64,000 bases of DNA from contig DAOUGI010000127.1 in NCBI GenBank assembly GCA_034429215.1, forward strand, positions 1 through 64,000, in the 5' to 3' direction. Of this stretch, positions 50,201 to 60,240 are shown piece by piece (position 1 is the first letter of the stretch; each line of letters opens with the position of its first letter). Source of the DNA: JAFGOG01 sp034429215 (lineage in GTDB: Bacteria; Chloroflexota; Anaerolineae; JAAYZQ01). Below the pieces are notes generated by a model. It saw nothing but the letters and a program-made list of their open reading frames with translations, was not told the DNA's origin and made no database searches. The translations under genes and the position numbers were made by a program.

Positions 50201-53200
50201 GACGACGCCTCCATCCTGGGCGCCAAAGGGGATCTTTTCAGGGGAACCGGACGTTTGGAAGAAGCAGAACAGGCCTACGAGCAAGCCCTGGCCCTCAACC
50301 CTGACCTGCTCACCGCCCACATAGGGCTTGGGATGCTTTACGCTGAGCAGTGTGAGGTAGAGTCGCAGCTTGGCCAGTTGTTCGAGCTCGTGCGCTTGCG
50401 CCCGACCGATGCACGATCGCACCTGGCCCTGTCCAATGTCTATGAGCGCCAGGGGGAGTGGGAAAAGGCCCAAAAAACGATAGAACGGGCGCTCCAGTTG
50501 GACCCAAGCAGTCCAGAGGGACACATCGCTCTGGGCGCACTGCACCAGTCCCGAGCCCAATGGGAGGCGGCTATCACTGAATACCGGCGCGCCCTCGATC
50601 TGGACCCGGCCAATACCCAGGCATATCTGCAATTGGGACAGGTTTATCAGGCCCAGGGAAATGCAGACCAGACCCAAGGCGCCCTGCAACGAGCCGCCGA
50701 GCTGAACCCTGGCCTGGCCAAGGTCCATGTCGCCCTGGGCGATAACTATCGCCGGCAGGGCGACACGCAACAGGCCGAGGCTGAGTATCTGCGCGCCACA
50801 GAAGTTGAGCCAGGCTATGTCACAGCCTACCGCGCCCTGAGCGATCTATATAGGGCCAAGGGGGATCTGGCCGCAGCCGAGACCGTCCTCAGAGGCGCAC
50901 TCGAGGTCGCGCCGGCCTCCATCGGGAGTTACCGCGCGCTGGCCGAGCTTGCTCAAATCCAGGGGCAGCCAGACCGAGCCGTGCAGTGGGCACAAGAGGG
51001 TGTTGAAGCAGGGCCGCTGGAAGCCGGGCCCTACCTGAGCTTGGGCCGGCTGTACCAACAGCAGGCCGGGTGGGACCAGGCGGCCGCAGCATACCAGCAG
51101 GCCATTGATCAATGCTCGGCCACTACCGGCGCCTATGTCCACCTGGCCCTCCTCCGTGAAGCACAGGGGGGCCGGGCAGAAGCGGAGGCAGTGAGCCAAG
51201 CCGGCGTCCGGGAAGCTCCCTCATCAGGATGGGCGCACACGGCGCTGGCAGACTATTACGCGCGGCAGGGCAACGGCCGGGCAACCGCGGCCATCGCCGC
51301 CTACGAACAGGCGCAACGGGCTGAGCCGATCTACATCGCAGCCTACTCAAGCCTGGCTAATCTCTATTTGAGGATGGGATCGCCCGAAAAAGCGCTGGCC
51401 CAGCTCGAAGCAGTCACCCGGATCAATCCGGGCACAGCGACAGCATGGATCGCGCTCGGCGACTATTACCGAGAGCGCAGCCAGACAGATGCAGCCCTGG
51501 CCGTCTATGATAAAGCCACCCGGGTAGAGCCCGGCAGCGTTGCGGCCTGGCTGAGCCTGGGCGAGGCCCACCGGGCCTGGGGGCAGCCAGCCGAGGCGCT
51601 CGAGGCCTACGAGCAGGCATTGGCCCTGGAGCCGGGCAATTCGAATGTCCACCTGGCATTGGGCGATCTCTACCGCGCCCGCGGCGAATACCAGAAGGCA
51701 GAAACAGCCTACCGGCAGGCGGCAGACCTGAACAAGGGGCAAGCCGCCGCCCTGCTGAGCCTCGCCGACCTGTACCGGACACAAGGGCAATGGACACAGG
51801 CCATGGCGACCTATCGACAGGCCGCCGCCGTAGAGCCCACCATCGGCGCCATCCACATCAGCGTGGGTGGTATCTATCGGAGCCAGGCAGAGATAGAGCT
51901 GGCCTTGGCCGAATACCTGACCGCGACGCAGATCAGTCCCCTTTCTGGCGAGGCATGGGTATCTGTCGGCAAAGAGTACCAGTCGCAGGGAAAGCATGAA
52001 CAGGCTATGGCTGCTTACCGGCAGGCCATAGACGTAGAGCCCGCCTATGTGCCGGCCTATCTCGAGTTAGGCAGCATTTATGTGGCCACAGGGGAAACGG
52101 ACAAGGCCGAAACAGCGTACCGGCAGGCCATCGCCGCCGACGCCGGCGATCCTTCCGGCTACCTCCAATTGGCAAACCTATTCCAGGCAATGGGAGACTA
52201 TGTCTCGGCTGAGACCAATTATCAAGCCGCCGCGCAAGCACTGCCCTCGTCAGGGGAAGCTTATGTAGCCTTGGGCGACTATTACGCCAGGCAAGGCGAT
52301 CGTGAGCGGGCGGCAGCCGCCTACCAACAGGCACAGCAGGCAGAACCGGGCTATGTAAAATCCTATTCGGCCTTGGCGGATCTATACCAGGTGATGGGGC
52401 AGTTTGAGCAAGCCCTGGGTCAGCGCCAGAAGGCGACCCAAGTCAATCCGGCATCGGCATCGGCCTGGATAGGGCTGGCCGACTATTACCGGGCACGGGG
52501 AGAGAAGGACCAATCCCTGGCAGCCCATCAACAGGCCCTACAGGTTGAGCCGGCTAGCATCTTGGCCTGGCTCAGCCTGGGCGAGGCCCGGCAGGCATGG
52601 GGACAGCCAGAGGAGGCGGCCAAAGCTTTTAGGCAAGCCCTACTCCTGGAGCCGGGCAACGTCACGGCGCACCTGGCTTTGGCCGACCTATATCAGAGCG
52701 AAGAAGAGTGGGAAGAAGCAAAGGCGGCCTATCGGCGAGCTGCCGGTCTGGACAAAGGACAGGCTACCCCGCTGCTGGGGTTGGCCGAGGTGCACCGGGC
52801 GCGAGGGGAGTGGGTCCAGGCCGTTGATGCATACCGGCAAGCGGTGAGCATACAGCCGACGAACGGTGGCATCCACGCCAGCCTGGGCGATATGTACCGG
52901 GAACAGGGAGACCTGGAGCTGGCTCTGAGCGAATACCTGTCGGCGACGCTGGCCAGCCCGTCTGCCGGTGGTGTATGGGTGGCCCTGGGCAACGAGTACC
53001 GCAGACAGGGCAATGGCACAAAAGCCGGCGCTGCCTATCAACAAGCCATCGAAGTGGAACCCACCAACGTATCGGCCTATATTGGATTAGGAAACGTCTC
53101 GATGACGCTGGGGAAATGGGAAGAGGCCGAAGCCTGTTATCAACAAGCCATCGCCGCCGATGCAAGCGACCCGGCCGGCTACATGCAATTGGGCGCACTG

Positions 53201-56200
53201 AACAGCTATCGCGGCCAGTGGGAGGCCGCGACCAGTTGGTACCAAACGGCGACCCAAGTGGCGCCGAGCTCTGGGCTGGCGTATGTGGCTCTAGGTTACG
53301 TTTATCAGCGGCGTGGAGACCTGGACGGCGCTGAAGCAGCCTTTACACAAGCCCTGAACACCGGGGCCGACTATATCGACGGCGTTGAGGCCCTCGCCGG
53401 GTTATATCGAGCCCAAGGCGATCTTGACCGGGCCGAGGCTTTGTACCAGGAAGCTATTACAACTACTGGCGGCAACCCTGTGGCTCTGATCAACTTGGGT
53501 GACTTTTACCGGCAGCAGGCTCGCTTCGACGAAGCAATGGCCCAATATCAGCAGGCAATCGCGCTAAACCCCGGAACGGGCGCCGGTTATGTGGCCCTGG
53601 GCGACGGCTACGCGGTCCAGGGGAAATCGCAGCAGGCCATCGCTGCCTATCAACAAGCCGTTGCCATGCAGCCGGGTGAGACGACGCCCTACACCAACCT
53701 GGCAGCCATTTACCGGACTCAAGGTAACCTGGACAATGCCGAGAAGGCGCTGGCGCAGGCGCTGGCGCTCAAGGCCGACGATCTCACGGCTTACCTCAGA
53801 ATGGCCGAATTAGAGCAGGACAGGAGGCAATGGGAAAAGGCAATCGGCCGTTGCAAGCAGGCTACGGAGGCCTACCCTGCTTCGGGCGAGGCCTGGACCG
53901 CCCTGGGCGACGCCTACCTGGCCGCCGCTAACCTGACTCAAGCTGTAGAGAGCTATCGTCAAGCCATCGAGGTCGCACCGGTTCATGCTGAGGCATACCA
54001 GGCTCTGGGAATAGCCTACCAGCAGCAGGGCAAGTTTGATCAAGCGGGAATCGCCTTCCGGCAGGGAATAGAGAGCGATCCAGCCGACCCGGCCGGACAC
54101 ATCCACCTTGCCCAGTTATTCGAAAAACTGGGCCAGCCCGGCCAGGCTCTGGCCCAATACCAAGCCGCGGTCGATGCAGCGCCGGCTTCCGGCTGGGCAC
54201 ATTCCACGCTCGGCATGGCCTACTGGCAGCGGTCCACGGCCGGCCAGGCGATCGCCCACTACGAGCAGGCCATCGCTGTAGAGCCGGCCCACCTCCCAGC
54301 CTATCTGGGCCTTGCGCAGATCTATGCAGCACAGGGGCGCACAACCCAGGCGATCAACGTCTACCGGGCAGGAATGGCTGCTGTCCCTACCTCCAGCCTG
54401 CCACAGTTGATGTTGGGCAACCTGTATCGGCAAAAAGGCGACCGGACCAAGGCCATCGCCGCTTACCGCCAGGGCTCGGCTGTGGAGCCGCTCAGTGTCG
54501 ATCCCCTCCTGGCTTTGGCCGAGACCTATCGAACACAAGGCCGTTGGAACGATGCCTGGGCCTTGTATCAGCAAGCGGTCCGAAACTCACCCGGCTCGCC
54601 CGCGGCCTGGGCGGCTCTGGGCGATGCCTACAGGAGCAGGGGAAACACGCAGCAAGCTATCACCTGTTTCGAGAAGGCTATTCAGCTTGATCCCGGCTAC
54701 TCTCCGGCATACCAGGCCTTATCCACGGTCTATCGCCTGTCGGACCAGATAGACAAAGCCCTCAGTACAGCCCAGGTTGCCGTCCGCGCCAACCCTTTTT
54801 CAGCCTGGGCCTACCTGCTGCAGGGTGACCTCCACATGGCCGATTGGCAGCCGCAGCAGGCGATGGCAGATTACCAGCGCGCCGTCGCCGTAGAGCCGGG
54901 CAGCACAGACGCGCAGGTGGCGCTTGGCTGGGCTTACCAACTGCTTGGCGACGACGACAAGGCCATGGCCGCCTATAAGCGTGCCCTTGCCCTGCAGCCG
55001 GCGAGCCTGGCTGCACACTTGGCCATGGGCGATGCGTACCTGGCCATGGGCGAGCAGCAAAAAGCGATCGGTGAGTACCAGAACGCCGCCAAGCTGCACC
55101 CCACAGAAGCTGCCGGTTACCTGGCCCTGGGTGACCTGTATGAGGTCAACAGCGAGCTGGAAGAGGCAGAAGTTGCCTATCGGCAGGCACTGAAAGCCGA
55201 TTCGCGCAGCCTGGTCGGCCACATCGCCTTGGGGTACATCCTCAGCCAGGAGGCGCGGTACGACGAGGCGCTTCAGGAATTCCGAGCCGCCGCCACCCTC
55301 GACCAGGGGCTTGCCTGGCCGCATGTAATGGAGGGTGACCTGCACGTGGTGTTGGGCGATCTCGAGTCAGCCCAAACCGCATACCAGGATGCCGTCGATG
55401 CCGAGCCCGGCAATGCCACCGGGTACGCCGGCCTGGCCTCCGTTTGCCGCAGCAACAAGGATCTCGACGGAGCGATGGCCGAGTACGATCGGGCGCTCAA
55501 GCTCGCTCCCGGCGTGGGTTGGATAAGGGAAAAGATAGGCGAGGTCTATGCCCAGCGCAGGATGTTGGAGGAAGCTTTGGATAGTTTCTCTCAAGCCCTT
55601 GCTCGCGATCCGACGCTCTCGGACTCGTATGCATCGATGGCAGACATCTATTTGAAATGGAGCCAACCGTACGATGTGGCGGCCCACTTTGAGCAACAGA
55701 CCCGGCAGCATCCAGATGTCCCCTGGTATTCCGGATTGGCAGCCTACCTCTACCGGACCGTCGATGACATTCCAAAGGCGATTGAGCAGTATGAACGATT
55801 GCTGAGCTTTGCCCCCGACGATGCCGATGCTCATGCGCAGCTGGCCCTGTTGTACGAGCGCGGTATGGATGCGCGCGTTGCAGTGAGCCACTGGAACGTC
55901 TACCTGGCGTTAGCCGCCGGCAGCCGGTACGCTCCCGAAGCAGAAACCCACCGCCAGGCCCTGCGCGTCGTCGTCATCAGCTCGCCAACCGACGATCAGC
56001 AGGTGAGCGGGCAGGTGGCCATCCGTGGCTCTGCGCAGATAGACGATTTCTGGTATTACAAGATCGAGCTGCAGGACAAGACCACCGGCGATTGGCGGCC
56101 GGTTGGCGATCTGCACTATGAGCCGGTGATCAACGGCCTGCTACAGGTGTGGGATACGGCCGGCCTTTCGGCCGGTACCTACCGGCTGCGCCTGGTTGTG

Positions 56201-56266
56201 GTAGACAAGACAGGCAACTTTGTGGCGCCTTACCAGCTCCAGTTGACCGTGGTGCCCGCTCCGTAG
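47204..56266 (+). CDS. Giant GT-C-like membrane protein fused to about 65 TPRs
   Basis: The product is 3020 residues from GTG 47204. Residues 1-540 hold about twelve hydrophobic segments. An early external loop contains P-L-T-G-D-D-L-R-G-L-P-Y, reminiscent of the acidic loop of GT-C glycosyltransferases. Residues about 540-690 form an external soluble domain. From about 699 to 2906 the sequence is an unbroken run of 34-residue TPRs (A-x-x-x-Y-x-x-A-x-x-x-x-P pattern). A ten-TPR block is duplicated (51221-52246 and 52247-53266). Residues about 2920-3020 form a beta domain (I-S-S-P-T-D-D-Q-Q-V-S-G, W-D-T-A-G-L-S-A-G-T-Y-R-L-R) common in Chloroflexota surface proteins. It could be a glycosyltransferase or scaffold for surface assembly. 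Confidence 0.88.
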   Translation: MIRRLSGRWSSLHKPTLQIATVAAIAAILMIVRPLVTVFPPFVAIVLSWLWLILPGCVLAVVLFNRLSWLERAPVAFVLGIGLATPYTIFAILFRIELNQLLWLSVGTFILTAVASWLYSLWDASRPTAPDGSPEVGMGRLKADIIPLACFLLLLAGLLAVLAANGPLTGDDLRGLPYFEETLRLERITGAEPYHGTGTSATPRNELIISAYQTSLLMQFAGASTVSFMLYSRAIFVVLALLSLFTLVHQSTEDRCQALFTLGLWSVYLLASTQWDGTGDELTTHIFQDKFWGWFIMAPVILTFILWYLKSRQRRYLVCLGVGTLGATLIHPILFAQILILGGGLCIVHWAAERSRRAFTSCVVVALILGACLMIPAVQYIRYIGRMPIELAGLGDATEFGRIFSAMARYRLWLLPGGRYIVHPSIILEPVVLLGYLTLPLLLLRLRKNSAARVIVGGMILLPLFLYVPPLAAIVGKAVTPFLMWRLAWPLPMLSILAIGWSLWLMIGTLAGLIEKGSARAAFWVRCAGPVVVVTLALLLAKPNVEAGLTNYRERLSAQQFSTCSTTRDALAYLDQVAYLKPVDVLASSALNLCIPAYAPLANVVEYTSYGTVNRLPAEQIAQSLQRVRDVIYFNSAEMVDDVVVAMIERHGIDYVMVEADRLDLDMQMRRLPAIFARVYADADYAMYAVQQPLPSSPIIDGHAALRQHHWEESEELFRQAIADDPAQVLSYMGLGAAFEGMGDLEQALDAYLRAGQYGQDEPAAHARLGQIYLQMDDVQHAVDEYERAVALDPNRDQLQGSLGLVYRLAGQDNKARACFEQSAALQAADGTAVYYSILGDQLTSTNWIDQALDSYQNAAAIEPTPARYTRLARALARLGDSAGAVQMQKRAIEMDRWLDTAHLRLGNMYQWQGQLDAAIDEYEKAWRLNPSSDATFLALGQAIQEKSGAAAAIDRMKQLATLNRVLSGPHRALAPLYLASGDADAALQELEFSALIQTDDASILGAKGDLFRGTGRLEEAEQAYEQALALNPDLLTAHIGLGMLYAEQCEVESQLGQLFELVRLRPTDARSHLALSNVYERQGEWEKAQKTIERALQLDPSSPEGHIALGALHQSRAQWEAAITEYRRALDLDPANTQAYLQLGQVYQAQGNADQTQGALQRAAELNPGLAKVHVALGDNYRRQGDTQQAEAEYLRATEVEPGYVTAYRALSDLYRAKGDLAAAETVLRGALEVAPASIGSYRALAELAQIQGQPDRAVQWAQEGVEAGPLEAGPYLSLGRLYQQQAGWDQAAAAYQQAIDQCSATTGAYVHLALLREAQGGRAEAEAVSQAGVREAPSSGWAHTALADYYARQGNGRATAAIAAYEQAQRAEPIYIAAYSSLANLYLRMGSPEKALAQLEAVTRINPGTATAWIALGDYYRERSQTDAALAVYDKATRVEPGSVAAWLSLGEAHRAWGQPAEALEAYEQALALEPGNSNVHLALGDLYRARGEYQKAETAYRQAADLNKGQAAALLSLADLYRTQGQWTQAMATYRQAAAVEPTIGAIHISVGGIYRSQAEIELALAEYLTATQISPLSGEAWVSVGKEYQSQGKHEQAMAAYRQAIDVEPAYVPAYLELGSIYVATGETDKAETAYRQAIAADAGDPSGYLQLANLFQAMGDYVSAETNYQAAAQALPSSGEAYVALGDYYARQGDRERAAAAYQQAQQAEPGYVKSYSALADLYQVMGQFEQALGQRQKATQVNPASASAWIGLADYYRARGEKDQSLAAHQQALQVEPASILAWLSLGEARQAWGQPEEAAKAFRQALLLEPGNVTAHLALADLYQSEEEWEEAKAAYRRAAGLDKGQATPLLGLAEVHRARGEWVQAVDAYRQAVSIQPTNGGIHASLGDMYREQGDLELALSEYLSATLASPSAGGVWVALGNEYRRQGNGTKAGAAYQQAIEVEPTNVSAYIGLGNVSMTLGKWEEAEACYQQAIAADASDPAGYMQLGALNSYRGQWEAATSWYQTATQVAPSSGLAYVALGYVYQRRGDLDGAEAAFTQALNTGADYIDGVEALAGLYRAQGDLDRAEALYQEAITTTGGNPVALINLGDFYRQQARFDEAMAQYQQAIALNPGTGAGYVALGDGYAVQGKSQQAIAAYQQAVAMQPGETTPYTNLAAIYRTQGNLDNAEKALAQALALKADDLTAYLRMAELEQDRRQWEKAIGRCKQATEAYPASGEAWTALGDAYLAAANLTQAVESYRQAIEVAPVHAEAYQALGIAYQQQGKFDQAGIAFRQGIESDPADPAGHIHLAQLFEKLGQPGQALAQYQAAVDAAPASGWAHSTLGMAYWQRSTAGQAIAHYEQAIAVEPAHLPAYLGLAQIYAAQGRTTQAINVYRAGMAAVPTSSLPQLMLGNLYRQKGDRTKAIAAYRQGSAVEPLSVDPLLALAETYRTQGRWNDAWALYQQAVRNSPGSPAAWAALGDAYRSRGNTQQAITCFEKAIQLDPGYSPAYQALSTVYRLSDQIDKALSTAQVAVRANPFSAWAYLLQGDLHMADWQPQQAMADYQRAVAVEPGSTDAQVALGWAYQLLGDDDKAMAAYKRALALQPASLAAHLAMGDAYLAMGEQQKAIGEYQNAAKLHPTEAAGYLALGDLYEVNSELEEAEVAYRQALKADSRSLVGHIALGYILSQEARYDEALQEFRAAATLDQGLAWPHVMEGDLHVVLGDLESAQTAYQDAVDAEPGNATGYAGLASVCRSNKDLDGAMAEYDRALKLAPGVGWIREKIGEVYAQRRMLEEALDSFSQALARDPTLSDSYASMADIYLKWSQPYDVAAHFEQQTRQHPDVPWYSGLAAYLYRTVDDIPKAIEQYERLLSFAPDDADAHAQLALLYERGMDARVAVSHWNVYLALAAGSRYAPEAETHRQALRVVVISSPTDDQQVSGQVAIRGSAQIDDFWYYKIELQDKTTGDWRPVGDLHYEPVINGLLQVWDTAGLSAGTYRLRLVVVDKTGNFVAPYQLQLTVVPAP
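51221..52246 (+). repeat. Internal ten-TPR block, copy 1
   Basis: 342 codons starting at S-S-G-W-A-H-T-A-L-A-D-Y-Y-A-R-Q. Each successive TPR matches the TPR at the same place in copy 2 better than its neighbours (for example A-W-L-S-L-G-E-A-H-R-A-W-G-Q-P against A-W-L-S-L-G-E-A-R-Q-A-W-G-Q-P). Confidence 0.75.
52247..53266 (+). repeat. Internal ten-TPR block, copy 2
   Basis: 340 codons starting at S-S-G-E-A-Y-V-A-L-G-D-Y-Y-A-R-Q. The order of the ten TPR types is the same as in copy 1; the two-codon difference is a small insertion in the first TPR of copy 1. A third S-S-G-L-A-Y start follows at 53267 but the pattern then diverges. Confidence 0.75.
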
Positions 56267-56294
56267 GGAGCAGGCCCCCCGGCGCCGATCAGAA

Positions 56295-56327
56295 CCATCC
56301 CCTGGCAGGGAGCCTGCCGGGGGATGG
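56295..56327. terminator. Bidirectional hairpin between the TPR gene and the M32 gene
   Basis: CCATCCCCTGGCAGG (56295-56309) and CCTGCCGGGGGATGG (56313-56327): a 15-bp stem with one G-T wobble and loop GAG. It lies in the 90-bp gap between two convergent genes, the right place for a shared terminator, although T-runs are weak. Confidence 0.6.
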
Positions 56328-56356
56328 TGTCTTGATCCAGAGCCAAGTGACAGGAT

Positions 56357-57862
<1,506 letters not shown>

Positions 57863-57899
57863 GTTTCCTCCTGACAAATAGTTAATTCAACAAAGGCTA

Positions 57900-59606
57900 T
57901 CAGCCCAAAGCCGGCCTAAAGTCCTGCACGTCAAGCTGCAAGCGCTTCTCGCCATTCCATTCGTTCACCAACAGAGAATAGGCCACGTCAATGCGACCTG
58001 GGACCTCACCGCCAAGATGGCCGCCGCGGAACAGAACAGCATCCCAGGCGACGCCATGCCGGTCGCGCAGCCCAAGCTTGAGGTGTTTCTGGTCGGCGCC
58101 CATGGTCCTCACCTCGCGCACCTCCACGTCCCGGCTGAGCAGCACGGGCGTGGGGTTCTCGGCGCCGCACGGCTCAAGCTGTGACAGCAGATCGTGGGTG
58201 GGCCAACCGGCCTCCTCCAGGAGCATTTCGGCATCTATCTCGAGGGCAGGCCTTAGCTCAACGCCGGCCAGCCGCTCTGCGGCAATCGCCTGCAGGCGGT
58301 CGCGCAGCGCATTCAGGTTGCGGGTGGCAACGGTAAAACCGGCCGCGGCGCGGTGCCCTCCGTGGCGAATCAACAGCTCTCGGCACTCGTCGAGCGCCTC
58401 GGTGATGTGAAACTCGGGGATCGAGCGGCACGAGCCCCGGCTCTCCTCGGCTCCCAGCTCAACGACGGCGCTGGGGCGGTAGTAGGCCTCGGTCAGCCGG
58501 CTGGCAGCCAGGCCGACGATGCCCGGCTTGAAATCAGGGCTGGCCGCCAGGTACAGACGAGCCTCGGGATCGCCGGCCAGCACCTGCGCCTCGGCCGCAG
58601 CCACCGTCTGGTCGGTCAACTGCTGGCGTTGATGGTTCAGATCGCCCAGCCGTTCGGCCAGGCTCTTGGTCTCCAGCCCATCCGTTTTGGTCAGCAGATC
58701 GTAAGCGAGCATCGCGTGTTCCAGGCGGCCGGCGGCATTAAGGCGCGGCCCGAGGCGGAACCCAATGGCGGTGCTGTTCACCTCGCCCCTGCGCAGGCCG
58801 GCATCGGCTACCAACGCCGCCATTCCGGGCCGGCCCACCTTGTTGAGGATATCGAGGCCGCGCCGGACCAGCGACCGGTTCTCGCCGAGCAAGGGAGCCA
58901 GGTCGGCCACGGTGCCGACGGCCACCAGGTCGAGCAGCGATTCCTGGAGATCCGGGGCCGGTTGGGATTTGGCCGGCGGCCGGGCCAACAGGGCCTGGGC
59001 CAGCTTGTAGGCCAGGCCCACCCCCGACAGGTCCTTGCAGGGATAGGGGCAGCCAGGCTGCTTGGGGTCGATGATCGCCGTCGCTGGCGGCAGTTGGTCG
59101 GCCGGCAGGTGATGATCGGTGATGATCACGTCCAGATAACCCCTGGCCTGCTCCACTTCTCGGACGGAACGGACACCGCAGTCCACGGTGACCACCAGCC
59201 GCACGTTGCGGCGGTACAGTTTGCGCAAAGCCCCGAGGTTCAGGCCATAGCCCTCGTCCACGCGGTCAGGGATGTACGGCTCGACGCAGGCGCCGAGTGA
59301 CGACAGCGCCTCAACCAGCACGGCGGTGGCCGTCACACCGTCGGCGTCAAAGTCACCGTACACGGCTATCTTTTCTCCACGGCAGATGGCCCGCTGCAGG
59401 CGCGGCACGGCCCTGTTCATCCCCTTCAGGAGAAAGGGATCATCAGCGTCCACCCGACCCGCCAAGAAATCGGACGCGGCCGTCGAATCCGCGATCTTGC
59501 GGTTGCACAGCACCTGGGCCAGCAGCGGCGGCAGATCGGGGAAACGGGCCATGGCCTGCTCGCGCGACTGGGCGACATCACGCCAGCGCTTCATCGGCAA
59601 CGACAA
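57900..59606 (-). CDS. recJ: Single-stranded-DNA-specific exonuclease RecJ
   Basis: The product is 568 residues if translation starts at TTG 59606, which has GGAGGGG seven bases upstream; ATG 59594 is the next choice. The DHH phosphoesterase motifs are complete: V-Y-G-D-F-D-A-D-G-V-T-A-T near residue 85, V-T-V-D-C-G near 135, and I-I-T-D-H-H-L near 155. A DHHA1 domain with R-H-G-G-H-R-A-A-A-G-F lies near 410-420. It degrades ssDNA 5' to 3' during recombination and repair. The C-terminal OB-like domain ends the protein. Confidence 0.95.
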   Translation of the reverse strand: MSLPMKRWRDVAQSREQAMARFPDLPPLLAQVLCNRKIADSTAASDFLAGRVDADDPFLLKGMNRAVPRLQRAICRGEKIAVYGDFDADGVTATAVLVEALSSLGACVEPYIPDRVDEGYGLNLGALRKLYRRNVRLVVTVDCGVRSVREVEQARGYLDVIITDHHLPADQLPPATAIIDPKQPGCPYPCKDLSGVGLAYKLAQALLARPPAKSQPAPDLQESLLDLVAVGTVADLAPLLGENRSLVRRGLDILNKVGRPGMAALVADAGLRRGEVNSTAIGFRLGPRLNAAGRLEHAMLAYDLLTKTDGLETKSLAERLGDLNHQRQQLTDQTVAAAEAQVLAGDPEARLYLAASPDFKPGIVGLAASRLTEAYYRPSAVVELGAEESRGSCRSIPEFHITEALDECRELLIRHGGHRAAAGFTVATRNLNALRDRLQAIAAERLAGVELRPALEIDAEMLLEEAGWPTHDLLSQLEPCGAENPTPVLLSRDVEVREVRTMGADQKHLKLGLRDRHGVAWDAVLFRGGHLGGEVPGRIDVAYSLLVNEWNGEKRLQLDVQDFRPALG

Positions 59607-59627
59607 ACTAGAACCCCTCCAAACAGC

Positions 59628-59659
59628 CAAAAGAGCGAGGCATGCTGCTTCCTCGCTCT
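59628..59659 (-). terminator. Terminator after the DUF4870 gene
   Basis: On the minus strand, AGAGCGAGG (59659-59651), a 10-base loop and CCTCGCTCT (59640-59632), followed by T residues at 59631-59629. It lies between the DUF4870 gene and recJ. The T-run runs into the recJ leader. Confidence 0.6.
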
Positions 59660-59711
59660 CGAACTAGCCAACGATCCTCGCCCAGCCCAATACCGGCCGC
59701 GAGGAGTCGCT

Positions 59712-60092
59712 CTACAGCCATCCCTGCTTCTTGATGAAATCGGTCACCACCGGCATCACCACCCACTCACCCTGATAGGCCTTGATGGCATACACGATCA
59801 TGGGCACCAGCGGCAGCAAGAACAGGAACCACAGGCAAAATCCCAGCAAACCGGCGCTGATAGCACTCAGCACGAAATAGACGATGCAGGCCAATATGCT
59901 GTAGATCGAGCTTGCCACCCATAGGCCCAGTGAGTGAATGGCATGGTAGCGTTGGAAGGGACGATTCTTGTTCCCCTCCGACACCAGGATGATGATCGGC
60001 ACGATCACGCCGATGATGTAGGCCAGCAATGCCATCAACCGATCGTCGGCAGTGACGTCGCCGGCTGGCGAATTAAAAGATCCCTGCGTCAT
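59712..60092 (-). CDS. DUF4870 small membrane protein
   Basis: The product is 126 residues from ATG 60092 behind AAAGGAGAGG. D-R-L-M-A-L-L-A-Y-I-I-G-V-I-V-P leads into the first helix. N-R-P-F-Q-R-Y-H-A-I-H-S-L near residue 45 is the conserved F/Q-x-x-x-A loop of the family. Two further hydrophobic segments follow, and a short tail I-K-A-Y-Q-G-E-W ends the domain. The function is unknown; it is probably a three- or four-helix inner-membrane protein. It has its own promoter, divergent from fmt. Confidence 0.85.
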   Translation of the reverse strand: MTQGSFNSPAGDVTADDRLMALLAYIIGVIVPIIILVSEGNKNRPFQRYHAIHSLGLWVASSIYSILACIVYFVLSAISAGLLGFCLWFLFLLPLVPMIVYAIKAYQGEWVVMPVVTDFIKKQGWL

Positions 60093-60159
60093 AGTTTCCT
60101 CTCCTTTCTGTGAGCGACCAAGACGGGACGGCAGCGCATAAAAGCGCCACTACCCCGTC

Positions 60160-60188
60160 ATTGTAGCAGGCTCCGCCACAAATGTCAA
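60160..60188 (-). promoter_or_regulatory. Predicted promoter of the DUF4870 gene
   Basis: On the minus strand: consensus TTGACA (60188-60183), a 17-bp spacer, TGC and TACAAT (60165-60160). The leader is about 60 bases to ATG 60092. Confidence 0.8.
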
Positions 60189-60205
60189 ACCGGATAACAG
60201 AAGAC

Positions 60206-60234
60206 TTGGCAGGGAGCACAGCCTATGATAGAAT
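60206..60234 (+). promoter_or_regulatory. Predicted promoter of fmt with +1 on the ATG (leaderless)
   Basis: TTGGCA (60206-60211), a 17-bp spacer, TGA and TAGAAT (60229-60234). Six bases later is ATG 60241, and no Shine-Dalgarno site exists between them. Confidence 0.7.
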
Positions 60235-60240
60235 AGCTCT

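Noticed and set aside
51221..53266. Could the periodic DNA be a CRISPR array?
   Set aside because: Repeats are about 102 bp, degenerate, in frame and encode TPRs; there are no identical short repeats with unique spacers or cas genes.
47227..56116. Many open frames of 60-270 codons on both strands inside the TPR gene
   Set aside because: They are shadows of a repetitive high-GC gene; they lack start signals and their translations are Pro/Arg/Gly-rich without domains.
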